Source of the DNA: a bacterium SCSIO 12844
GTDB lineage: Bacteria > Pseudomonadota > Gammaproteobacteria > Francisellales > Francisellaceae
Length of the DNA: 64,000 nt
Assembly: GCA_024397935.1 (NCBI GenBank)
Contig: CP073743.1
Location: 868,001 to 932,000 of the forward strand
Reading direction: 5' to 3'
The notes below the pieces were generated by a model. It searched no databases and was not told where the DNA came from. It saw nothing but the letters and a program-made list of their open reading frames with translations. Each line of letters begins with the position of its first letter. Position 1 is the stretch's first letter. The position numbers were made by a program, and so were the translations under genes. Positions 15,001 to 28,779 of this stretch are shown here, piece by piece.

Positions 15001-18000
15001 AGTAGCCGCTGCATCTTCAGTCACAGAGCCTGAGGTATCGCACCAATGGGTCATCATTAGTACCTGTAATGGTAATGGTAATATCTTGGGTTGTACATCA
15101 TCTGAAGTTACAGTAATCGTATCAGTAAGGGTGTCACCGTCACCTAAAGCCTGAATCGCAGATTGAGAGTTATCAGCAGAATAGCTCAGTCACCATCCGC
15201 TTCGATGGTTAAGTCACCATAAGTACCAGAGATGGTTTCAGCATTAAAGACAGCTTCACCTGTATCGGTATCAGAAATCGTTAATGTACCAGAAGTGGTT
15301 AAAGTAGCCGCTGCATCTTCGTTACGCCACCAGTTGTGTCGCCACAATGGTAGGGTCATCATTAGTACCTGTAATGGTAATGGTAATATCTTGGGTTGTA
15401 CCATCATCTGAAGTTACAGTAATTGTATCAGTAAGGGTATCACCGTCACCTAAAGCCTGAATGGCAGATTGAGAGTTATCAGCAGAATAGCTCCAGTCAC
15501 CATCCGCTTCGATGGTTAAGTCACCATAAGTACCAGAGATGGTTTCAGCATTAAAGACAGCTTCACCTGTATCGGTATCAGAAATCGTTAATGTACCAGA
15601 AGTGGTTAAAGTAGCTGCTGCATCTTCGGTTACGCCACCAGTTGTGTCGCCACCAATGGTAGGATCATCATTAGTACCTGTAATGGTAATGGTAATATCT
15701 TGGGTTGTACCATCATCTGAAGTTACCGTAATTGTATCAGTAAGGTATCGCCGCGCCTAAGCTTGATTGCAGATTGAGCTATTATCAGCAGAATAGCTCC
15801 AGTCACCATCCGCTTCGATGGTTAAGTCACCATAAGTGCCAGAGATGGTTTCAGCATTAAAGACAGCTTCACCTGTATCGGTATCAGAAATCGTTAATGT
15901 ACCAGAAGTGGTTAAAGTAGCTGCTGCATCTTCGGTTACGCTACCGTTGTCACCACCAATGGTAGGATCATCATTAGTACCTGTAATGGTAATGGTAATA
16001 TCTTGGGTTGTACCATCATCTGAAGTTACAGTAATTGTATCAGTAAGGGTATCGCCGTCACCTAAAGCTTGAATCGCAGATTGAGATTTATCAGCAGAAT
16101 AGACCAGTCACCATCCGCTTCGATGGTTAAGTCACCATAGTACCAGAGATGGTTTCAGCATTAAAGACGGGCTTCACCTGTATCGGTATCAGAAATCGTT
16201 AATGTACCAGAAGTGGTTAAAGTAGCCGCTGCATCTTCAGTCACAGAGCCTGAGGTATCGCCACCAATGGTAGGCTCATCATTAGTACCTGTAATGGTAA
16301 TGGTAATATCTTGGGTTGTACCATCATCTGAAGTTACAGTAATCGTATCAGTAAGGGTGTCACCGTCACCTAAAGCTGAATGCAGATTGAGAGTTATCAG
16401 CAGAATAGCTCCAGTCACCATCCGCTTCGATGGTTAAGTCACCATAAGTACCAGAGATGGTTTCAGCATTAAAGACAGCTTCACCTGTATCGGTATCAGA
16501 AATCGTTAATGTACCAGAAGTGGTTAAAGTAGCTGCTGCATCTTCGGTTACGCTACCGTTTGTATCACCACCAATGGTGGGATCATCATTAGTACCTGTA
16601 ATGGTAATGGTAATATCTTGGGTTGTACCATCATCTGAAGTTACAGTAATTGTATCAGTAAGGGTATCGCCGTCACCTAAAGCTTGAATGGCAGATTGAG
16701 AGTTATCAGCAGAATAGCTCCAGTCACCATCCGCTTCGATGTTAAGTCACCATAAGTACCAGAGATGGTTTCAGCATTAAAGACGGCTTCACCTGTATCG
16801 GTATCAGAAATCGTTAATGTACCAGAAGTGGTTAAAGTAGCTGCTGCATCTTCAGTCACAGAGCCTGACGTATCGCCACCAATGGTAGGGTCATCATTAG
16901 TACCTGTAATGGTAATGGTAATATCTTGGGTTGTACCATCATCTGAAGTTACCGTAATTGTATCAGTAAGGGTATCACCGTCACCTAAAGCCTGAATCGC
17001 AGATTGACTATATCAGCAGAATAGCTCCAGTCACCATCCGCTCGATGGTTAAGTCACCATAAGTGCCAGAGATGTTTCAGCATTAAAGACGGCTTCACCT
17101 GTATCGGTATCAGAAATCGTTAATGTACCAGAAGTGGTTAAAGTAGCTGCTGCATCTTCGGTTACGCACCAGTTGTGTCGCCACCAATGGTAGGATCATC
17201 ATTAGTACCTGTAATGGTAATGGTAATATCTTGGGTTGTACCATCATCTGAAGTTACAGTAATTGTATCAGTAAGGGTATCGCCGTCACCTAAAGCCTGA
17301 ATGGCAGATTGAGAGTTATCAGCAGAATAGCTCCAGTCACCATCCGCTTCGATGGTTAAGTCACCATAAGTGCCAGAGATGGTTTCAGCATTAAAGACGG
17401 CTTCACTGTATCGGTATCAGAAATCGTTAATGTACCAGAAGTGGTTAAAGTAGCTGCTGCATCTTCAGTCACAGAGCCTGAGGTATCGCCACCAATGGTA
17501 GGGTCATCATTAGTACCTGTAATGGTAATGGTAATATCTTGGGTACCATCATCTGAAGTTACAGTAATTGTATCAGTAAGGGTATCGCCGTCACCTAAAG
17601 CCTGAATGGCAGATTGAGAGTTATCAGCAGAATAGCTCCAGTCACCATCCGCTTCGATGGTTAAGTCACCATAAGTGCCAGAGATGGTTTCAGCATTAAA
17701 GACGGCTTCACCTGTATCGGTATCAGAAATCGTTAATGTACCAGAGTGGTTAAAGTAGCCGCTGCATCTTCGGTTACGCACCAGTTGTGTGTCGCCACCA
17801 ATGGTAGGATCATCATTAGTACCTGTAATGGTAATGGTAATATCTTGGGTTGTACATCATCTGAAGTTACAGTAATTGTATCAGTAAGGGTATCGCCTTA
17901 CCTAAAGCTTGAATGGCAGATTGAGAGTTATCAAGCAGAATAGCTCCAGTCACCATCCGCTTCAATGGTTAAAGTCACCATAAGTACCAGAGATGGTTTC

Positions 18001-18738
18001 AGCATTAAAGACAGCTTCACCTGTATCGGTATCAGAAATCGTTAATGTACCAGAAGTGGTTAAAGTAGCCGCTGCATCTTCAGTCACAGAGCCTGAGTAT
18101 CGCCACCAATGGTAGGCTCATCATTAGTACCTGTAATGGTAATGGTAATATCTTGGGTTGTACCATCATCTGAAGTTACAGTAATTGTATCAGTAAGGTC
18201 TCCGCCGTCACCTAAAGCCTGAATCGCAGATTGAGAGTTATCAGCCGAATAAGACCAGTCACCATCCGCTTCGATGGTTAAGTCACCATAAGTGCCAGAG
18301 ATGGTTTCAGCATTAAAGACGGCTTCACTGTATCGGTATCAAAATCGTTAATGTACCAGAAGTGGTTAAAGTAGCCGCTGCATCTTCAGTTACAGAGCCT
18401 GACGTATCACCACAATGTAGGGTCATCATTAGTACCTGTAATGGTAATGGTAATATCTTGGGTTGTACCATCATCTGAAGTTACAGTAATTGTATCAGTA
18501 AAGGGTGTCACCGTCACCTAAAGCCTGAATCGCAGATTGAGAGTTATCAGCAGAATAGCTCCAGTCACCATCCGCTTCGATAGTTAAGTCACCATAAGTA
18601 CCAGAGATGGTTTCAGCATTAAAGACAGCTTCACCTGTATCGGTATCAGAAATCGTTAATGTACCAGAAGTGGTTAAAGTAGCCGCTGCATCTTCAGTTA
18701 CAGAGCCTGACGTATCACCACCAATGGTAGGGTCATCA
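1..18738 (-). pseudogene. Frame-broken distal part of the giant VCBS-repeat gene
   Basis: About 60 further 309-bp units are present, but almost every one carries one or more small indels, so no frame stays open beyond about two units. Typical events are loss of one base from GG, GGG or CC runs (GATGTTAAG for GATGGTTAAG, CTTGGTTG for CTTGGGTTG, ATGCAGATT for ATGGCAGATT, AAAGCTGAAT for AAAGCCTGAAT), plus occasional insertions near 16170, 17925, 17970 and 18503. I saw no clear nonsense substitutions or private point mutations of the kind expected of real decay. The first 2.5 kb follows the variant pattern of 22827-25370. A consensus error in an unresolved repeat is the most likely explanation; genuine degeneration of the distal part cannot be excluded. 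The gene continues past position 1. Confidence 0.7.
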
Positions 18739-20247
18739 TTAGTACCTGTAATGGTAATGGTAATATCTTAGGGTTGTACCATCATCTGAAGTTACAGTAA
18801 TTGTATCAGTAAGGGTGTCACCGTCACCTAAAGCCTGAATCGCAGATTGAGAGTTATCAGCAGAATAGCTCCAGTCACCATCCGCTTCGATAGTTAAGTC
18901 ACCATAAGTACCAGAGATGGTTTCAGCATTAAAGACAGCTTCACCTGTATCGGTATCAGAAATGGTTAATGTACCAGAAGTGGTTAAAGTAGCTGCTGCA
19001 TCTTCGGTTACGCTACCGGTTGTATCACCACCAATGGTAGGATCATCATTAGTACCTGTAATGGTAATGGTAATATCTTGGGTTGTACCATCATCTGAAG
19101 TTACAGTAATCGTATCAGTAAGGGTGTCACCGTCACCTAAAGCTTGAATCGCAGATTGAGAGTTATCGGCAGAATAAGACCAGTCACCATCCGCTTCGAT
19201 GGTTAAGTCACCATAAGTACCAGAGATGGTTTCAGCATTAAAGACAGCTTCACCTGTATCGGTATCAGAAATCGTTAATGTACCAGAAGTGGTTAAAGTA
19301 GCCGCTGCATCTTCAGTCACGCCACCAGTTGTATCACCACCAATGGTAGGATCATCATTAGTACCTGTAATGGTAATGGTAATATCTTGGGTTGTACCAT
19401 CATCTGAAGTTACAGTAATTGTATCAGTAAGGGTATCACCGTCACCTAAAGCCTGAATGGCAGATTGAGAGTTATCAGCCGAATAAGACCAGTCACCATC
19501 CGCTTCGATGGTTAAGTCACCATAAGTCCCAGAGATGGTTTCAGCATTAAAGACGGCTTCACCTGTATCGGTATCAGAAATCGTTAATGTACCAGAAGTG
19601 GTTAAAGTAGCCGCTGCATCTTCGGTTACGCCACCAGTTGTGTCGCCACCAATGGTAGGGTCATCATTAGTACCTGTAATGGTAATGGTAATATCTTGGG
19701 TTGTACCATCATCTGAAGTAACCGTAATTGTATCAGTAAGGGTATCACCGTCACCTAAAGCCTGAATGGCAGATTGAGAGTTATCAGCCGAATAAGACCA
19801 GTCACCATCCGCTTCGATAGTTAAGTCACCATAGGTACCAGAGATGGTTTCAGCATTAAAGACAGCTTCACCTGTATCGGTATCAGAAATCGTTAATGTA
19901 CCAGAAGTGGTTAAAGTAGCTGCTGCATCTTCAGTTACAGAGCCTGACGTATCACCACCAATGGTAGGATCATCATTAGTACCTGTAATCGTAATGGTAA
20001 TATCTTGAGTTGTGCCATCATCTGAAGTTACAGTAATTGTATCAGTAAGGGTCTCGCCGTCACCTAAAGCCTGAATGGCAGATTGAGAGTTATCGGCAGA
20101 ATAGCTCCAGTCACCATCCGCTTCGATGGTTAAGTCACCATAAGTACCAGAGATGGTTTCAGCATTAAAGACAGCTTCACCTGTATCGGTATCAGAAATC
20201 GTTAATGTACCAGAAGTGGTTAAAGTAGCCGCTGCATCTTCAGTCAC
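18739..20247 (-). CDS. Continuation of giant VCBS-repeat protein (about 5 open repeats)
   Basis: This is another open segment of the giant repeat gene, with about five VCBS units in the same orientation. The upstream break is a missing C near 20323 (GTACATCATC instead of GTACCATCATC). The downstream break is an extra A near 18769 (ATCTTAGGGTTG instead of ATCTTGGGTTG). Both are single-base events, and on each side the repeat sequence continues without loss of register at the 309-bp scale. There is no start region of its own. A short segment from about 21240 to 20324 (three units) lies between this block and the preceding one in the third frame. Confidence 0.65.
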   Translation of the reverse strand: MTEDAAATLTTSGTLTISDTDTGEAVFNAETISGTYGDLTIEADGDWSYSADNSQSAIQALGDGETLTDTITVTSDDGTTQDITITITGTNDDPTIGGDTSGSVTEDAAATLTTSGTLTISDTDTGEAVFNAETISGTYGDLTIEADGDWSYSADNSQSAIQALGDGDTLTDTITVTSDDGTTQDITITITGTNDDPTIGGDTTGGVTEDAAATLTTSGTLTISDTDTGEAVFNAETISGTYGDLTIEADGDWSYSADNSQSAIQALGDGDTLTDTITVTSDDGTTQDITITITGTNDDPTIGGDTTGGVTEDAAATLTTSGTLTISDTDTGEAVFNAETISGTYGDLTIEADGDWSYSADNSQSAIQALGDGDTLTDTITVTSDDGTTQDITITITGTNDDPTIGGDTTGSVTEDAAATLTTSGTLTISDTDTGEAVFNAETISGTYGDLTIEADGDWSYSADNSQSAIQALGDGDTLTDTITVTSDDGTTLRYYHYHYRY

Positions 20248-21169
20248 GCCACCAGTTGTGTCGCCACCAATGGTAGGCTCATCATTAGTACCTGTAATGG
20301 TAATGGTAATATCTTGGGTTGTACATCATCTGAAGTAACCGTAATTGTATCAGTAAGGGTGTCGCCAGCGCCTAAAGCCTGAATCGCAGATTGACTATTA
20401 TCAGCAGAATAGCTCCAATCACCATCAGCTTCGATAGTTAAGTCACCATAAGTACCAGAGATGGTTTCAGCATTAAAGACAGCTTCACCTGTATCGGTAT
20501 CAGAAATCGTTAATGTACCAGAAGTGGTTAAAGTAGCTGCTGCATCTTCAGTCACAGAGCCTGACGTATCGCCACCAATGGTAGGGTCATCATTAGTACC
20601 TGTAATGGTAATGGTAATATCTTGGGTTGTACCATCATCTGAAGTTACAGTAATTGTATCAGTAAGGGTATCACCGTCACCTAAAGCCTGAATCGCAGAT
20701 TGAGAGTTATCAGCAGAATAGCTCCAGTCACCATCCGCTTCGATGGTTAAGTCACCATAAGTACCAGAGATGGTTTCAGCATTAAAGACAGCTTCACCTG
20801 TATCGGTATCAGAAATCGTTAATGTACCAGAAGTGGTTAAAGTAGCTGCTGCATCTTCGGTTACGCTACCGGTTGTATCACCACCAATGGTAGGATCATC
20901 ATTAGTACCTGTAATGGTAATGGTAATATCTTGGGTTGTACCATCATCTGAAGTTACAGTAATCGTATCAGTAAGGGTATCACCGTCACCTAAAGCCTGA
21001 ATGGCAGATTGAGAGTTATCAGCCGAATAAGACCAGTCACCATCCGCTTCGATGGTTAAGTCACCATAAGTCCCAGAGATGGTTTCAGCATTAAAGACGG
21101 CTTCACCTGTATCGGTATCAGAAATCGTTAATGTACCAGAAGTGGTTAAAGTAGCCGCTGCATCTTCGG

Positions 21170-24100
21170 TTACGCCACCAGTTGTGTCGCCACCAATGGT
21201 AGGGTCATCATTAGTACCTGTAATGGTAATGGTAATATCTTGGTTGTACCATCATCTGAAGTTACAGTAATTGTATCAGTAAGGGTATCACCGTCACCTA
21301 AAGCTTGAATGGCAGATTGAGAGTTATCAGCCGAATAAGACCAGTCACCATCCGCTTCGATGGTTAAGTCACCATAAGTGCCAGAGATGGTTTCAGCATT
21401 AAAGACGGCTTCACCTGTATCGGTATCAGAAATCGTTAATGTACCAGAAGTGGTTAAAGTAGCTGCTGCATCTTCGGTTACGCTACCGGTTGTATCACCA
21501 CCAATGGTAGGATCATCATTAGTACCTGTAATGGTAATGGTAATATCTTGGGTTGTACCATCATCTGAAGTTACAGTAATCGTATCAGTAAGGGTATCAC
21601 CGTCACCTAAAGCCTGAATCGCAGATTGAGAGTTATCAGCAGAATAGCTCCAGTCACCATCCGCTTCAATGGTTAAGTCACCATAAGTACCAGAGATGGT
21701 TTCAGCATTAAAGACAGCTTCACCTGTATCGGTATCAGAAATCGTTAAGCTACCAGAAGTGGTTAAAGTAGCCGCTGCATCTTCAGTCACGCCACCAGTT
21801 GTGTCGCCACCAATGGTAGGGTCATCATTAGTACCTGTAATGGTAATGGTAATATCTTGGGTTGTACCATCATCTGAAGTTACCGTAATTGTATCAGTAA
21901 GAGTGTCGCCAGCGCCTAAGGCTTGTATTGCAGATTGGCTATTATCGGCAGAATAGCTCCAGTCACCATCCGCTTCGATGGTTAAGTCACCATAAGTGCC
22001 AGAGATGGTTTCAGCATTAAAGAGGGCTTCACCTGTATCGGTATCAGAAATCGTTAATGTACCAGAAGTGGTTAAAGTAGCTGCTGCATCTTCGGTTACG
22101 CTACCGGTTGTATCACCACCAATGGTAGGATCATCATTAGTACCTGTAATGGTAATGGTAATATCTTGGGTTGTACCATCATCTGAAGTAACCGTAATTG
22201 TATCGGTAAGGGTATCGCCGTCACCTAAAGCTTGAATCGCAGATTGACTATTATCAGCAGAATAAGACCAGTCACCATCCGCTTCGATGGTTAAGTCACC
22301 ATAGGTACCAGAGATGGTTTCAGCATTAAAGACGGCTTCACCTGTATCGGTGTCAGAAATCGTTAATGTACCAGAAGTGGTTAAAGTAGCCGCTGCATCT
22401 TCAGTCACAGAGCCTGAGGTATCGCCACCAATGGTAGGCTCATCATTAGTACCTGTAATGGTAATGGTAATATCTTGGGTTGTACCATCATCTGAAGTTA
22501 CAGTAATCGTATCAGTAAGGGTGTCACCGTCACCTAAAGCCTGAATCGCAGATTGAGAGTTATCAGCAGAATAGCTCCAGTCACCATCCGCTTCGATGGT
22601 TAAGTCACCATAAGTACCAGAGATGGTTTCAGCATTAAAGACAGCTTCACCTGTATCGGTATCAGAAATGGTTAAGCTACCAGAAGTGGTTAAAGTAGCT
22701 GCTGCATCTTCGGTTACGCTACCGGTTGTATCACCACCAATGGTGGGATCATCATTAGTACCTGTAATGGTAATGGTAATATCTTGGGTTGTACCATCAT
22801 CTGAAGTTACAGTAATTGTATCAGTAAGGGTCTCGCCGTCACCTAAAGCTTGAATGGCAGATTGAGAGTTATCGGCAGAATAGCTCCAGTCACCATCCGC
22901 TTCGATAGTTAAGTCACCATAAGTACCAGAGATGGTTTCAGCATTAAAGACGGCTTCACCTGTATCGGTATCAGAAATCGTTAATGTACCAGAAGTGGTT
23001 AAAGTAGCTGCTGCATCTTCAGTCACAGAGCCTGACGTATCGCCACCAATGGTAGGGTCATCATTAGTACCTGTAATGGTAATGGTAATATCTTGGGTTG
23101 TACCATCATCTGAAGTTACCGTAATCGTATCAGTAAGGGTATCACCGTCACCTAAAGCCTGAATCGCAGATTGACTATTATCAGCAGAATAGCTCCAGTC
23201 ACCATCCGCTTCAATGGTTAAGTCACCATAAGTACCAGAGATGGTTTCAGCATTAAAGACAGCTTCACCTGTATCGGTATCAGAAATCGTTAATGTACCA
23301 GAAGTGGTTAAAGTAGCTGCTGCATCTTCAGTCACGCCACCAGTTGTGTCGCCACCAATGGTAGGATCATCATTAGTACCTGTAATGGTAATGGTAATAT
23401 CTTGGGTTGTACCATCATCTGAAGTTACAGTAATTGTATCAGTAAGGGTATCACCGTCACCTAAAGCCTGAATGGCAGATTGAGAGTTATCAGCCGAATA
23501 AGACCAGTCACCATCCGCTTCGATGGTTAAGTCACCGTAGGTGCCAGAGATGGTTTCAGCATTAAAGACGGCTTCACCTGTATCGGTATCAGAAATCGTT
23601 AATGTACCAGAAGTGGTTAAAGTAGCTGCTGCATCTTCAGTTACAGAGCCTGACGTATCACCACCAATGGTAGGATCATCATTAGTACCTGTAATGGTAA
23701 TGGTAATATCTTGGGTTGTACCATCATCTGAAGTTACCGTAATTGTATCAGTAAGGGTGTCGCCAGCGCCTAAGGCTTGTATTGCAGATTGGCTATTATC
23801 GGCAGAATAGCTCCAGTCACCATCCGCTTCGATGGTTAAGTCACCATAAGTGCCAGAGATGGTTTCAGCATTAAAGACGGCTTCACCTGTATCGGTATCA
23901 GAAATCGTTAATGTACCAGAAGTGGTTAAAGTAGCTGCTGCATCTTCGGTTACGCCACCAGTTGTGTCGCCACCAATGGTAGGATCATCATTAGTACCTG
24001 TAATGGTAATGGTAATATCTTGGGTTGTACCATCATCTGAAGTTACAGTAATCGTATCAGTAAGGGTATCACCGTCACCTAAAGCCTGAATCGCAGATTG

Positions 24101-27100
24101 AGAGTTATCAGCAGAATAGCTCCAGTCACCATCCGCTTCGATGGTTAAGTCACCATAAGTGCCAGAGATGGTTTCAGCATTAAAGAGGGCTTCACCTGTA
24201 TCGGTATCAGAAATCGTTAATGTACCAGAAGTGGTTAAAGTAGCTGCTGCATCTTCGGTTACGCCACCAGTTGTGTCGCCACCAATGGTAGGATCATCAT
24301 TAGTACCTGTAATGGTAATGGTAATATCTTGGGTTGTACCATCATCTGAAGTTACAGTAATTGTATCAGTAAGGGTATCGCCGTCACCTAAAGCCTGAAT
24401 GGCAGATTGAGAGTTATCAGCCGAATAAGACCAGTCACCATCCGCTTCGATGGTTAAGTCACCATAAGTGCCAGAGATGGTTTCAGCATTAAAGACGGCT
24501 TCACCTGTATCGGTATCAGAAATCGTTAATGTACCAGAAGTGGTTAAAGTAGCCGCTGCATCTTCAGTCACAGAGCCTGAGGTATCGCCACCAATGGTAG
24601 GGTCATCATTAGTACCTGTAATGGTAATGGTAATATCTTGGGTTGTACCATCATCTGAAGTTACAGTAATTGTATCAGTAAGGGTGTCACCGTCACCTAA
24701 AGCCTGAATGGCAGATTGAGAGTTATCAGCAGAATAGCTCCAGTCACCATCCGCTTCGATGGTTAAGTCACCATAAGTACCAGAGATGGTTTCAGCATTA
24801 AAGACAGCTTCACCTGTATCGGTATCAGAAATCGTTAATGTACCAGAAGTGGTTAAAGTAGCTGCTGCATCTTCGGTTACGCCACCAGTTGTGTCGCCAC
24901 CAATGGTAGGATCATCATTAGTACCTGTAATGGTAATGGTAATATCTTGGGTTGTACCATCATCTGAAGTTACAGTAATTGTATCAGTAAGGGTCTCGCC
25001 GTCACCTAAAGCCTGAATCGCAGATTGAGAGTTATCAGCCGAATAAGACCAGTCACCATCCGCTTCGATGGTTAAGTCACCATAAGTACCAGAGATGGTT
25101 TCAGCATTAAAGACGGCTTCACCTGTATCGGTATCAGAAATCGTTAATGTACCAGAAGTGGTTAAAGTAGCCGCTGCATCTTCAGTTACAGAGCCTGACG
25201 TATCACCACCAATGGTAGGGTCATCATTAGTACCTGTAATGGTAATGGTAATATCTTGGGTTGTACCATCATCTGAAGTAACCGTAATTGTATCAGTAAG
25301 GGTATCACCGTCACCTAAAGCCTGAATGGCAGATTGAGAGTTATCAGCAGAATAAGACCAGTCACCATCCGCTTCGATAGTTAAGTCACCATAGGTACCA
25401 GAGATGGTTTCAGCATTAAAGACAGCTTCACCTGTATCGGTATCAGAAATCGTTAATGTACCAGAAGTGGTTAAAGTAGCTGCTGCATCTTCAGTTACAG
25501 AGCCTGACGTATCACCACCAATGGTAGGATCATCATTAGTACCTGTAATCGTAATGGTAATATCTTGAGTTGTGCCATCATCTGAAGTTACAGTAATTGT
25601 ATCAGTAAGGGTATCGCCGTCACCTAAAGCCTGAATGGCAGATTGAGAGTTATCAGCAGAATAAGACCAATCACCATCCGCTTCGATGGTTAAGTCACCA
25701 TAAGTACCAGAGATGGTTTCAGCATTAAAGACAGCTTCACCTGTATCGGTATCAGAAATCGTTAATGTACCAGAAGTGGTTAAAGTAGCTGCTGCATCTT
25801 CGGTTACGCCACCAGTTGTGTCGCCACCAATGGTAGGATCATCATTAGTACCTGTAATGGTAATGGTAATATCTTGGGTTGTACCATCATCTGAAGTTAC
25901 AGTAATTGTATCAGTAAGGGTATCGCCTTGACCTAAAGCTTGAATGGCAGATTGAGAGTTATCAGCAGAATAGCTCCAGTCACCATCCGCTTCAATGGTT
26001 AAGTCACCATAAGTACCAGAGATGGTTTCAGCATTAAAGACAGCTTCACCTGTATCGGTATCAGAAATCGTTAATGTACCAGAAGTGGTTAAAGTAGCCG
26101 CTGCATCTTCAGTCACGCCACCAGTTGTGTCGCCACCAATGGTAGGCTCATCATTAGTACCTGTAATGGTAATGGTAATATCTTGGGTTGTACCATCATC
26201 TGAAGTAACCGTAATTGTATCAGTAAGGGTATCGCCAGCGCCTAAAGCCTGAATCGCAGATTGACTATTATCAGCAGAATAGCTCCAATCACCATCAGCT
26301 TCGATAGTTAAGTCACCATAAGTACCAGAGATGGTTTCAGCATTAAAGACAGCTTCACCTGTATCGGTATCAGAAATCGTTAATGTACCAGAAGTGGTTA
26401 AAGTAGCTGCTGCATCTTCAGTCACAGAGCCTGACGTATCGCCACCAATGGTAGGGTCATCATTAGTACCTGTAATGGTAATGGTAATATCTTGGGTTGT
26501 ACCATCATCTGAAGTTACAGTAATTGTATCAGTAAGGGTATCACCGTCACCTAAAGCCTGAATCGCAGATTGAGAGTTATCAGCAGAATAGCTCCAGTCA
26601 CCATCCGCTTCGATGGTTAAGTCACCATAAGTACCAGAGATGGTTTCAGCATTAAAGACAGCTTCACCTGTATCGGTATCAGAAATCGTTAATGTACCAG
26701 AAGTGGTTAAAGTAGCTGCTGCATCTTCGGTTACGCTACCGGTTGTATCACCACCAATGGTAGGATCATCATTAGTACCTGTAATGGTAATGGTAATATC
26801 TTGGGTTGTACCATCATCTGAAGTTACAGTAATCGTATCAGTAAGGGTATCACCGTCACCTAAAGCCTGAATGGCAGATTGAGAGTTATCAGCCGAATAA
26901 GACCAGTCACCATCCGCTTCAATGGTTAAGTCACCATAAGTACCAGAGATGGTTTCAGCATTAAAGACAGCTTCACCTGTATCGGTATCAGAAATCGTTA
27001 ATGTACCAGAAGTGGTTAAAGTAGCCGCTGCATCTTCAGTCACGCCACCAGTTGTGTCGCCACCAATGGTAGGGTCATCATTAGTACCTGTAATGGTAAT

Positions 27101-28588
27101 GGTAATATCTTGGGTTGTACCATCATCTGAAGTTACCGTAATTGTATCAGTAAGGGTGTCGCCAGCGCCTAAGGCTTGTATTGCAGATTGGCTATTATCG
27201 GCAGAATAGCTCCAGTCACCATCCGCTTCGATGGTTAAGTCACCATAAGTGCCAGAGATGGTTTCAGCATTAAAGACAGCTTCACCTGTATCGGTATCAG
27301 AAATCGTTAATGTACCAGAAGTGGTTAAAGTAGCTGCTGCATCTTCGGTTACGCTACCGGTTGTATCACCACCAATGGTAGGGTCATCATTAGTACCTGT
27401 AATGGTAATGGTAATATCTTGGGTTGTACCATCATCTGAAGTTACAGTAATTGTATCAGTAAGGGTATCGCCGTCACCTAAAGCTTGAATGGCAGATTGA
27501 GAGTTATCAGCAGAATAAGACCAATCACCATCCGCTTCGATGGTTAAGTCACCATAAGTACCAGAGATGGTTTCAGCATTAAAGACAGCTTCACCTGTAT
27601 CGGTATCAGAAATCGTTAATGTACCAGAAGTGGTTAAAGTAGCTGCTGCATCTTCGGTTACGCCACCAGTTGTGTCGCCACCAATGGTAGGATCATCATT
27701 AGTACCTGTAATGGTAATGGTAATATCTTGGGTTGTACCATCATCTGAAGTTACAGTAATCGTATCAGTAAGGGTCTCGCCGTCACCTAAAGCCTGAATC
27801 GCAGATTGAGAGTTATCAGCCGAATAAGACCAGTCACCATCCGCTTCGATGGTTAAGTCACCATAAGTCCCAGAGATGGTTTCAGCATTAAAGACGGCTT
27901 CACCTGTATCGGTATCAGAAATCGTTAATGTACCAGAAGTGGTTAAAGTAGCCGCTGCATCTTCAGTTACAGAGCCTGACGTATCACCACCAATGGTAGG
28001 GTCATCATTAGTACCTGTAATGGTAATGGTAATATCTTGGGTTGTACCATCATCTGAAGTAACCGTAATTGTATCGGTAAGGGTGTCACCGTCACCTAAA
28101 GCCTGAATCGCAGATTGAGAGTTATCAGCAGAATAGCTCCAGTCACCATCCGCTTCGATAGTTAAGTCACCATAAGTACCAGAGATGGTTTCAGCATTAA
28201 AGACAGCTTCACCTGTATCGGTATCAGAAATGGTTAAGCTACCAGAAGTGGTTAAAGTAGCCGCTGCATCTTCAGTCACGCCACCAGTTGTGTCGCCACC
28301 AATGGTAGGATCATCATTAGTACCTGTAATGGTAATGGTAATATCTTGGGTTGTACCATCATCTGAAGTAACCGTAATTGTATCAGTAAGGGTATCACCG
28401 TCACCTAAAGCTTGAATCGCAGATTGAGAGTTATCGGCAGAATAAGACCAGTCACCATCCGCTTCGATGGTTAAGTCACCATAAGTACCAGAGATGGTTT
28501 CAGCATTAAAGACAGCTTCACCTGTATCGGTATCAGAAATCGTTAATGTACCAGAAGTGGTTAAAGTAGCCGCTGCATCTTCAGTCAC
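21170..28588 (-). CDS. Continuation of giant VCBS-repeat protein (24 open repeats)
   Basis: This is the next open segment of the same gene, not a separate gene. It contains only full 103-residue VCBS units, about 24 of them, and has no N-terminal domain, promoter or ribosome site. Its apparent start is a GTG inside a repeat (the Val of VTEDAAAT). The true in-frame segment runs from the indel near 28796 to the next near 21242, where one G is missing (CTTGGTTG instead of CTTGGGTTG). Units differ from each other only at a few residues: DGD, AGD, QGD or DGE in the loop, NDD or NDE before PTIGG, and TTGG, TTGS or TSGS at the junction. A gene caller would list it as a separate VCBS-domain protein; I judge it part of the 54468 gene. 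Confidence 0.75.
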   Translation of the reverse strand: MTEDAAATLTTSGTLTISDTDTGEAVFNAETISGTYGDLTIEADGDWSYSADNSQSAIQALGDGDTLTDTITVTSDDGTTQDITITITGTNDDPTIGGDTTGGVTEDAAATLTTSGSLTISDTDTGEAVFNAETISGTYGDLTIEADGDWSYSADNSQSAIQALGDGDTLTDTITVTSDDGTTQDITITITGTNDDPTIGGDTSGSVTEDAAATLTTSGTLTISDTDTGEAVFNAETISGTYGDLTIEADGDWSYSADNSQSAIQALGDGETLTDTITVTSDDGTTQDITITITGTNDDPTIGGDTTGGVTEDAAATLTTSGTLTISDTDTGEAVFNAETISGTYGDLTIEADGDWSYSADNSQSAIQALGDGDTLTDTITVTSDDGTTQDITITITGTNDDPTIGGDTTGSVTEDAAATLTTSGTLTISDTDTGEAVFNAETISGTYGDLTIEADGDWSYSADNSQSAIQALGAGDTLTDTITVTSDDGTTQDITITITGTNDDPTIGGDTTGGVTEDAAATLTTSGTLTISDTDTGEAVFNAETISGTYGDLTIEADGDWSYSADNSQSAIQALGDGDTLTDTITVTSDDGTTQDITITITGTNDDPTIGGDTTGSVTEDAAATLTTSGTLTISDTDTGEAVFNAETISGTYGDLTIEADGDWSYSADNSQSAIQALGDGDTLTDTITVTSDDGTTQDITITITGTNDDPTIGGDTSGSVTEDAAATLTTSGTLTISDTDTGEAVFNAETISGTYGDLTIEADGDWSYSADNSQSAIQALGAGDTLTDTITVTSDDGTTQDITITITGTNDEPTIGGDTTGGVTEDAAATLTTSGTLTISDTDTGEAVFNAETISGTYGDLTIEADGDWSYSADNSQSAIQALGQGDTLTDTITVTSDDGTTQDITITITGTNDDPTIGGDTTGGVTEDAAATLTTSGTLTISDTDTGEAVFNAETISGTYGDLTIEADGDWSYSADNSQSAIQALGDGDTLTDTITVTSDDGTTQDITITITGTNDDPTIGGDTSGSVTEDAAATLTTSGTLTISDTDTGEAVFNAETISGTYGDLTIEADGDWSYSADNSQSAIQALGDGDTLTDTITVTSDDGTTQDITITITGTNDDPTIGGDTSGSVTEDAAATLTTSGTLTISDTDTGEAVFNAETISGTYGDLTIEADGDWSYSADNSQSAIQALGDGETLTDTITVTSDDGTTQDITITITGTNDDPTIGGDTTGGVTEDAAATLTTSGTLTISDTDTGEAVFNAETISGTYGDLTIEADGDWSYSADNSQSAIQALGDGDTLTDTITVTSDDGTTQDITITITGTNDDPTIGGDTSGSVTEDAAATLTTSGTLTISDTDTGEAVFNAETISGTYGDLTIEADGDWSYSADNSQSAIQALGDGDTLTDTITVTSDDGTTQDITITITGTNDDPTIGGDTTGGVTEDAAATLTTSGTLTISDTDTGEALFNAETISGTYGDLTIEADGDWSYSADNSQSAIQALGDGDTLTDTITVTSDDGTTQDITITITGTNDDPTIGGDTTGGVTEDAAATLTTSGTLTISDTDTGEAVFNAETISGTYGDLTIEADGDWSYSADNSQSAIQALGAGDTLTDTITVTSDDGTTQDITITITGTNDDPTIGGDTSGSVTEDAAATLTTSGTLTISDTDTGEAVFNAETISGTYGDLTIEADGDWSYSADNSQSAIQALGDGDTLTDTITVTSDDGTTQDITITITGTNDDPTIGGDTTGGVTEDAAATLTTSGTLTISDTDTGEAVFNAETISGTYGDLTIEADGDWSYSADNSQSAIQALGDGDTLTDTITVTSDDGTTQDITITITGTNDDPTIGGDTSGSVTEDAAATLTTSGTLTISDTDTGEAVFNAETISGTYGDLTIEADGDWSYSADNSQSAIQALGDGETLTDTITVTSDDGTTQDITITITGTNDDPTIGGDTTGSVTEDAAATLTTSGSLTISDTDTGEAVFNAETISGTYGDLTIEADGDWSYSADNSQSAIQALGDGDTLTDTITVTSDDGTTQDITITITGTNDEPTIGGDTSGSVTEDAAATLTTSGTLTISDTDTGEAVFNAETISGTYGDLTIEADGDWSYSADNSQSAIQALGDGDTLTDTITVTSDDGTTQDITITITGTNDDPTIGGDTTGSVTEDAAATLTTSGTLTISDTDTGEALFNAETISGTYGDLTIEADGDWSYSADNSQSAIQALGAGDTLTDTITVTSDDGTTQDITITITGTNDDPTIGGDTTGGVTEDAAATLTTSGSLTISDTDTGEAVFNAETISGTYGDLTIEADGDWSYSADNSQSAIQALGDGDTLTDTITVTSDDGTTQDITITITGTNDDPTIGGDTTGSVTEDAAATLTTSGTLTISDTDTGEAVFNAETISGTYGDLTIEADGDWSYSADNSQSAIQALGDGDTLTDTITVTSDDGTTKILPLPLQVLMMTLPLVATQLVA

Positions 28589-28779
28589 GCCACCAGTTGT
28601 ATCACCACCAATGGTAGGATCATCATTAGTACCTGTAATGGTAATGGTAATATCTTGGGTTGTACCATCATCTGAAGTTACAGTAATTGTATCAGTAAGG
28701 GTATCACCGTCACCTAAAGCCTGAATGGCAGATTGAGAGTTATCAGCCGAATAAGACCAGTCACCATCCGCTTCGATGG

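Noticed and set aside
1-18738. Programmed frameshifting or phase-variable switching in the repeat gene
   Set aside because: The breaks are too many, at different sites and in random directions; they fit sequencing error far better than a switch.
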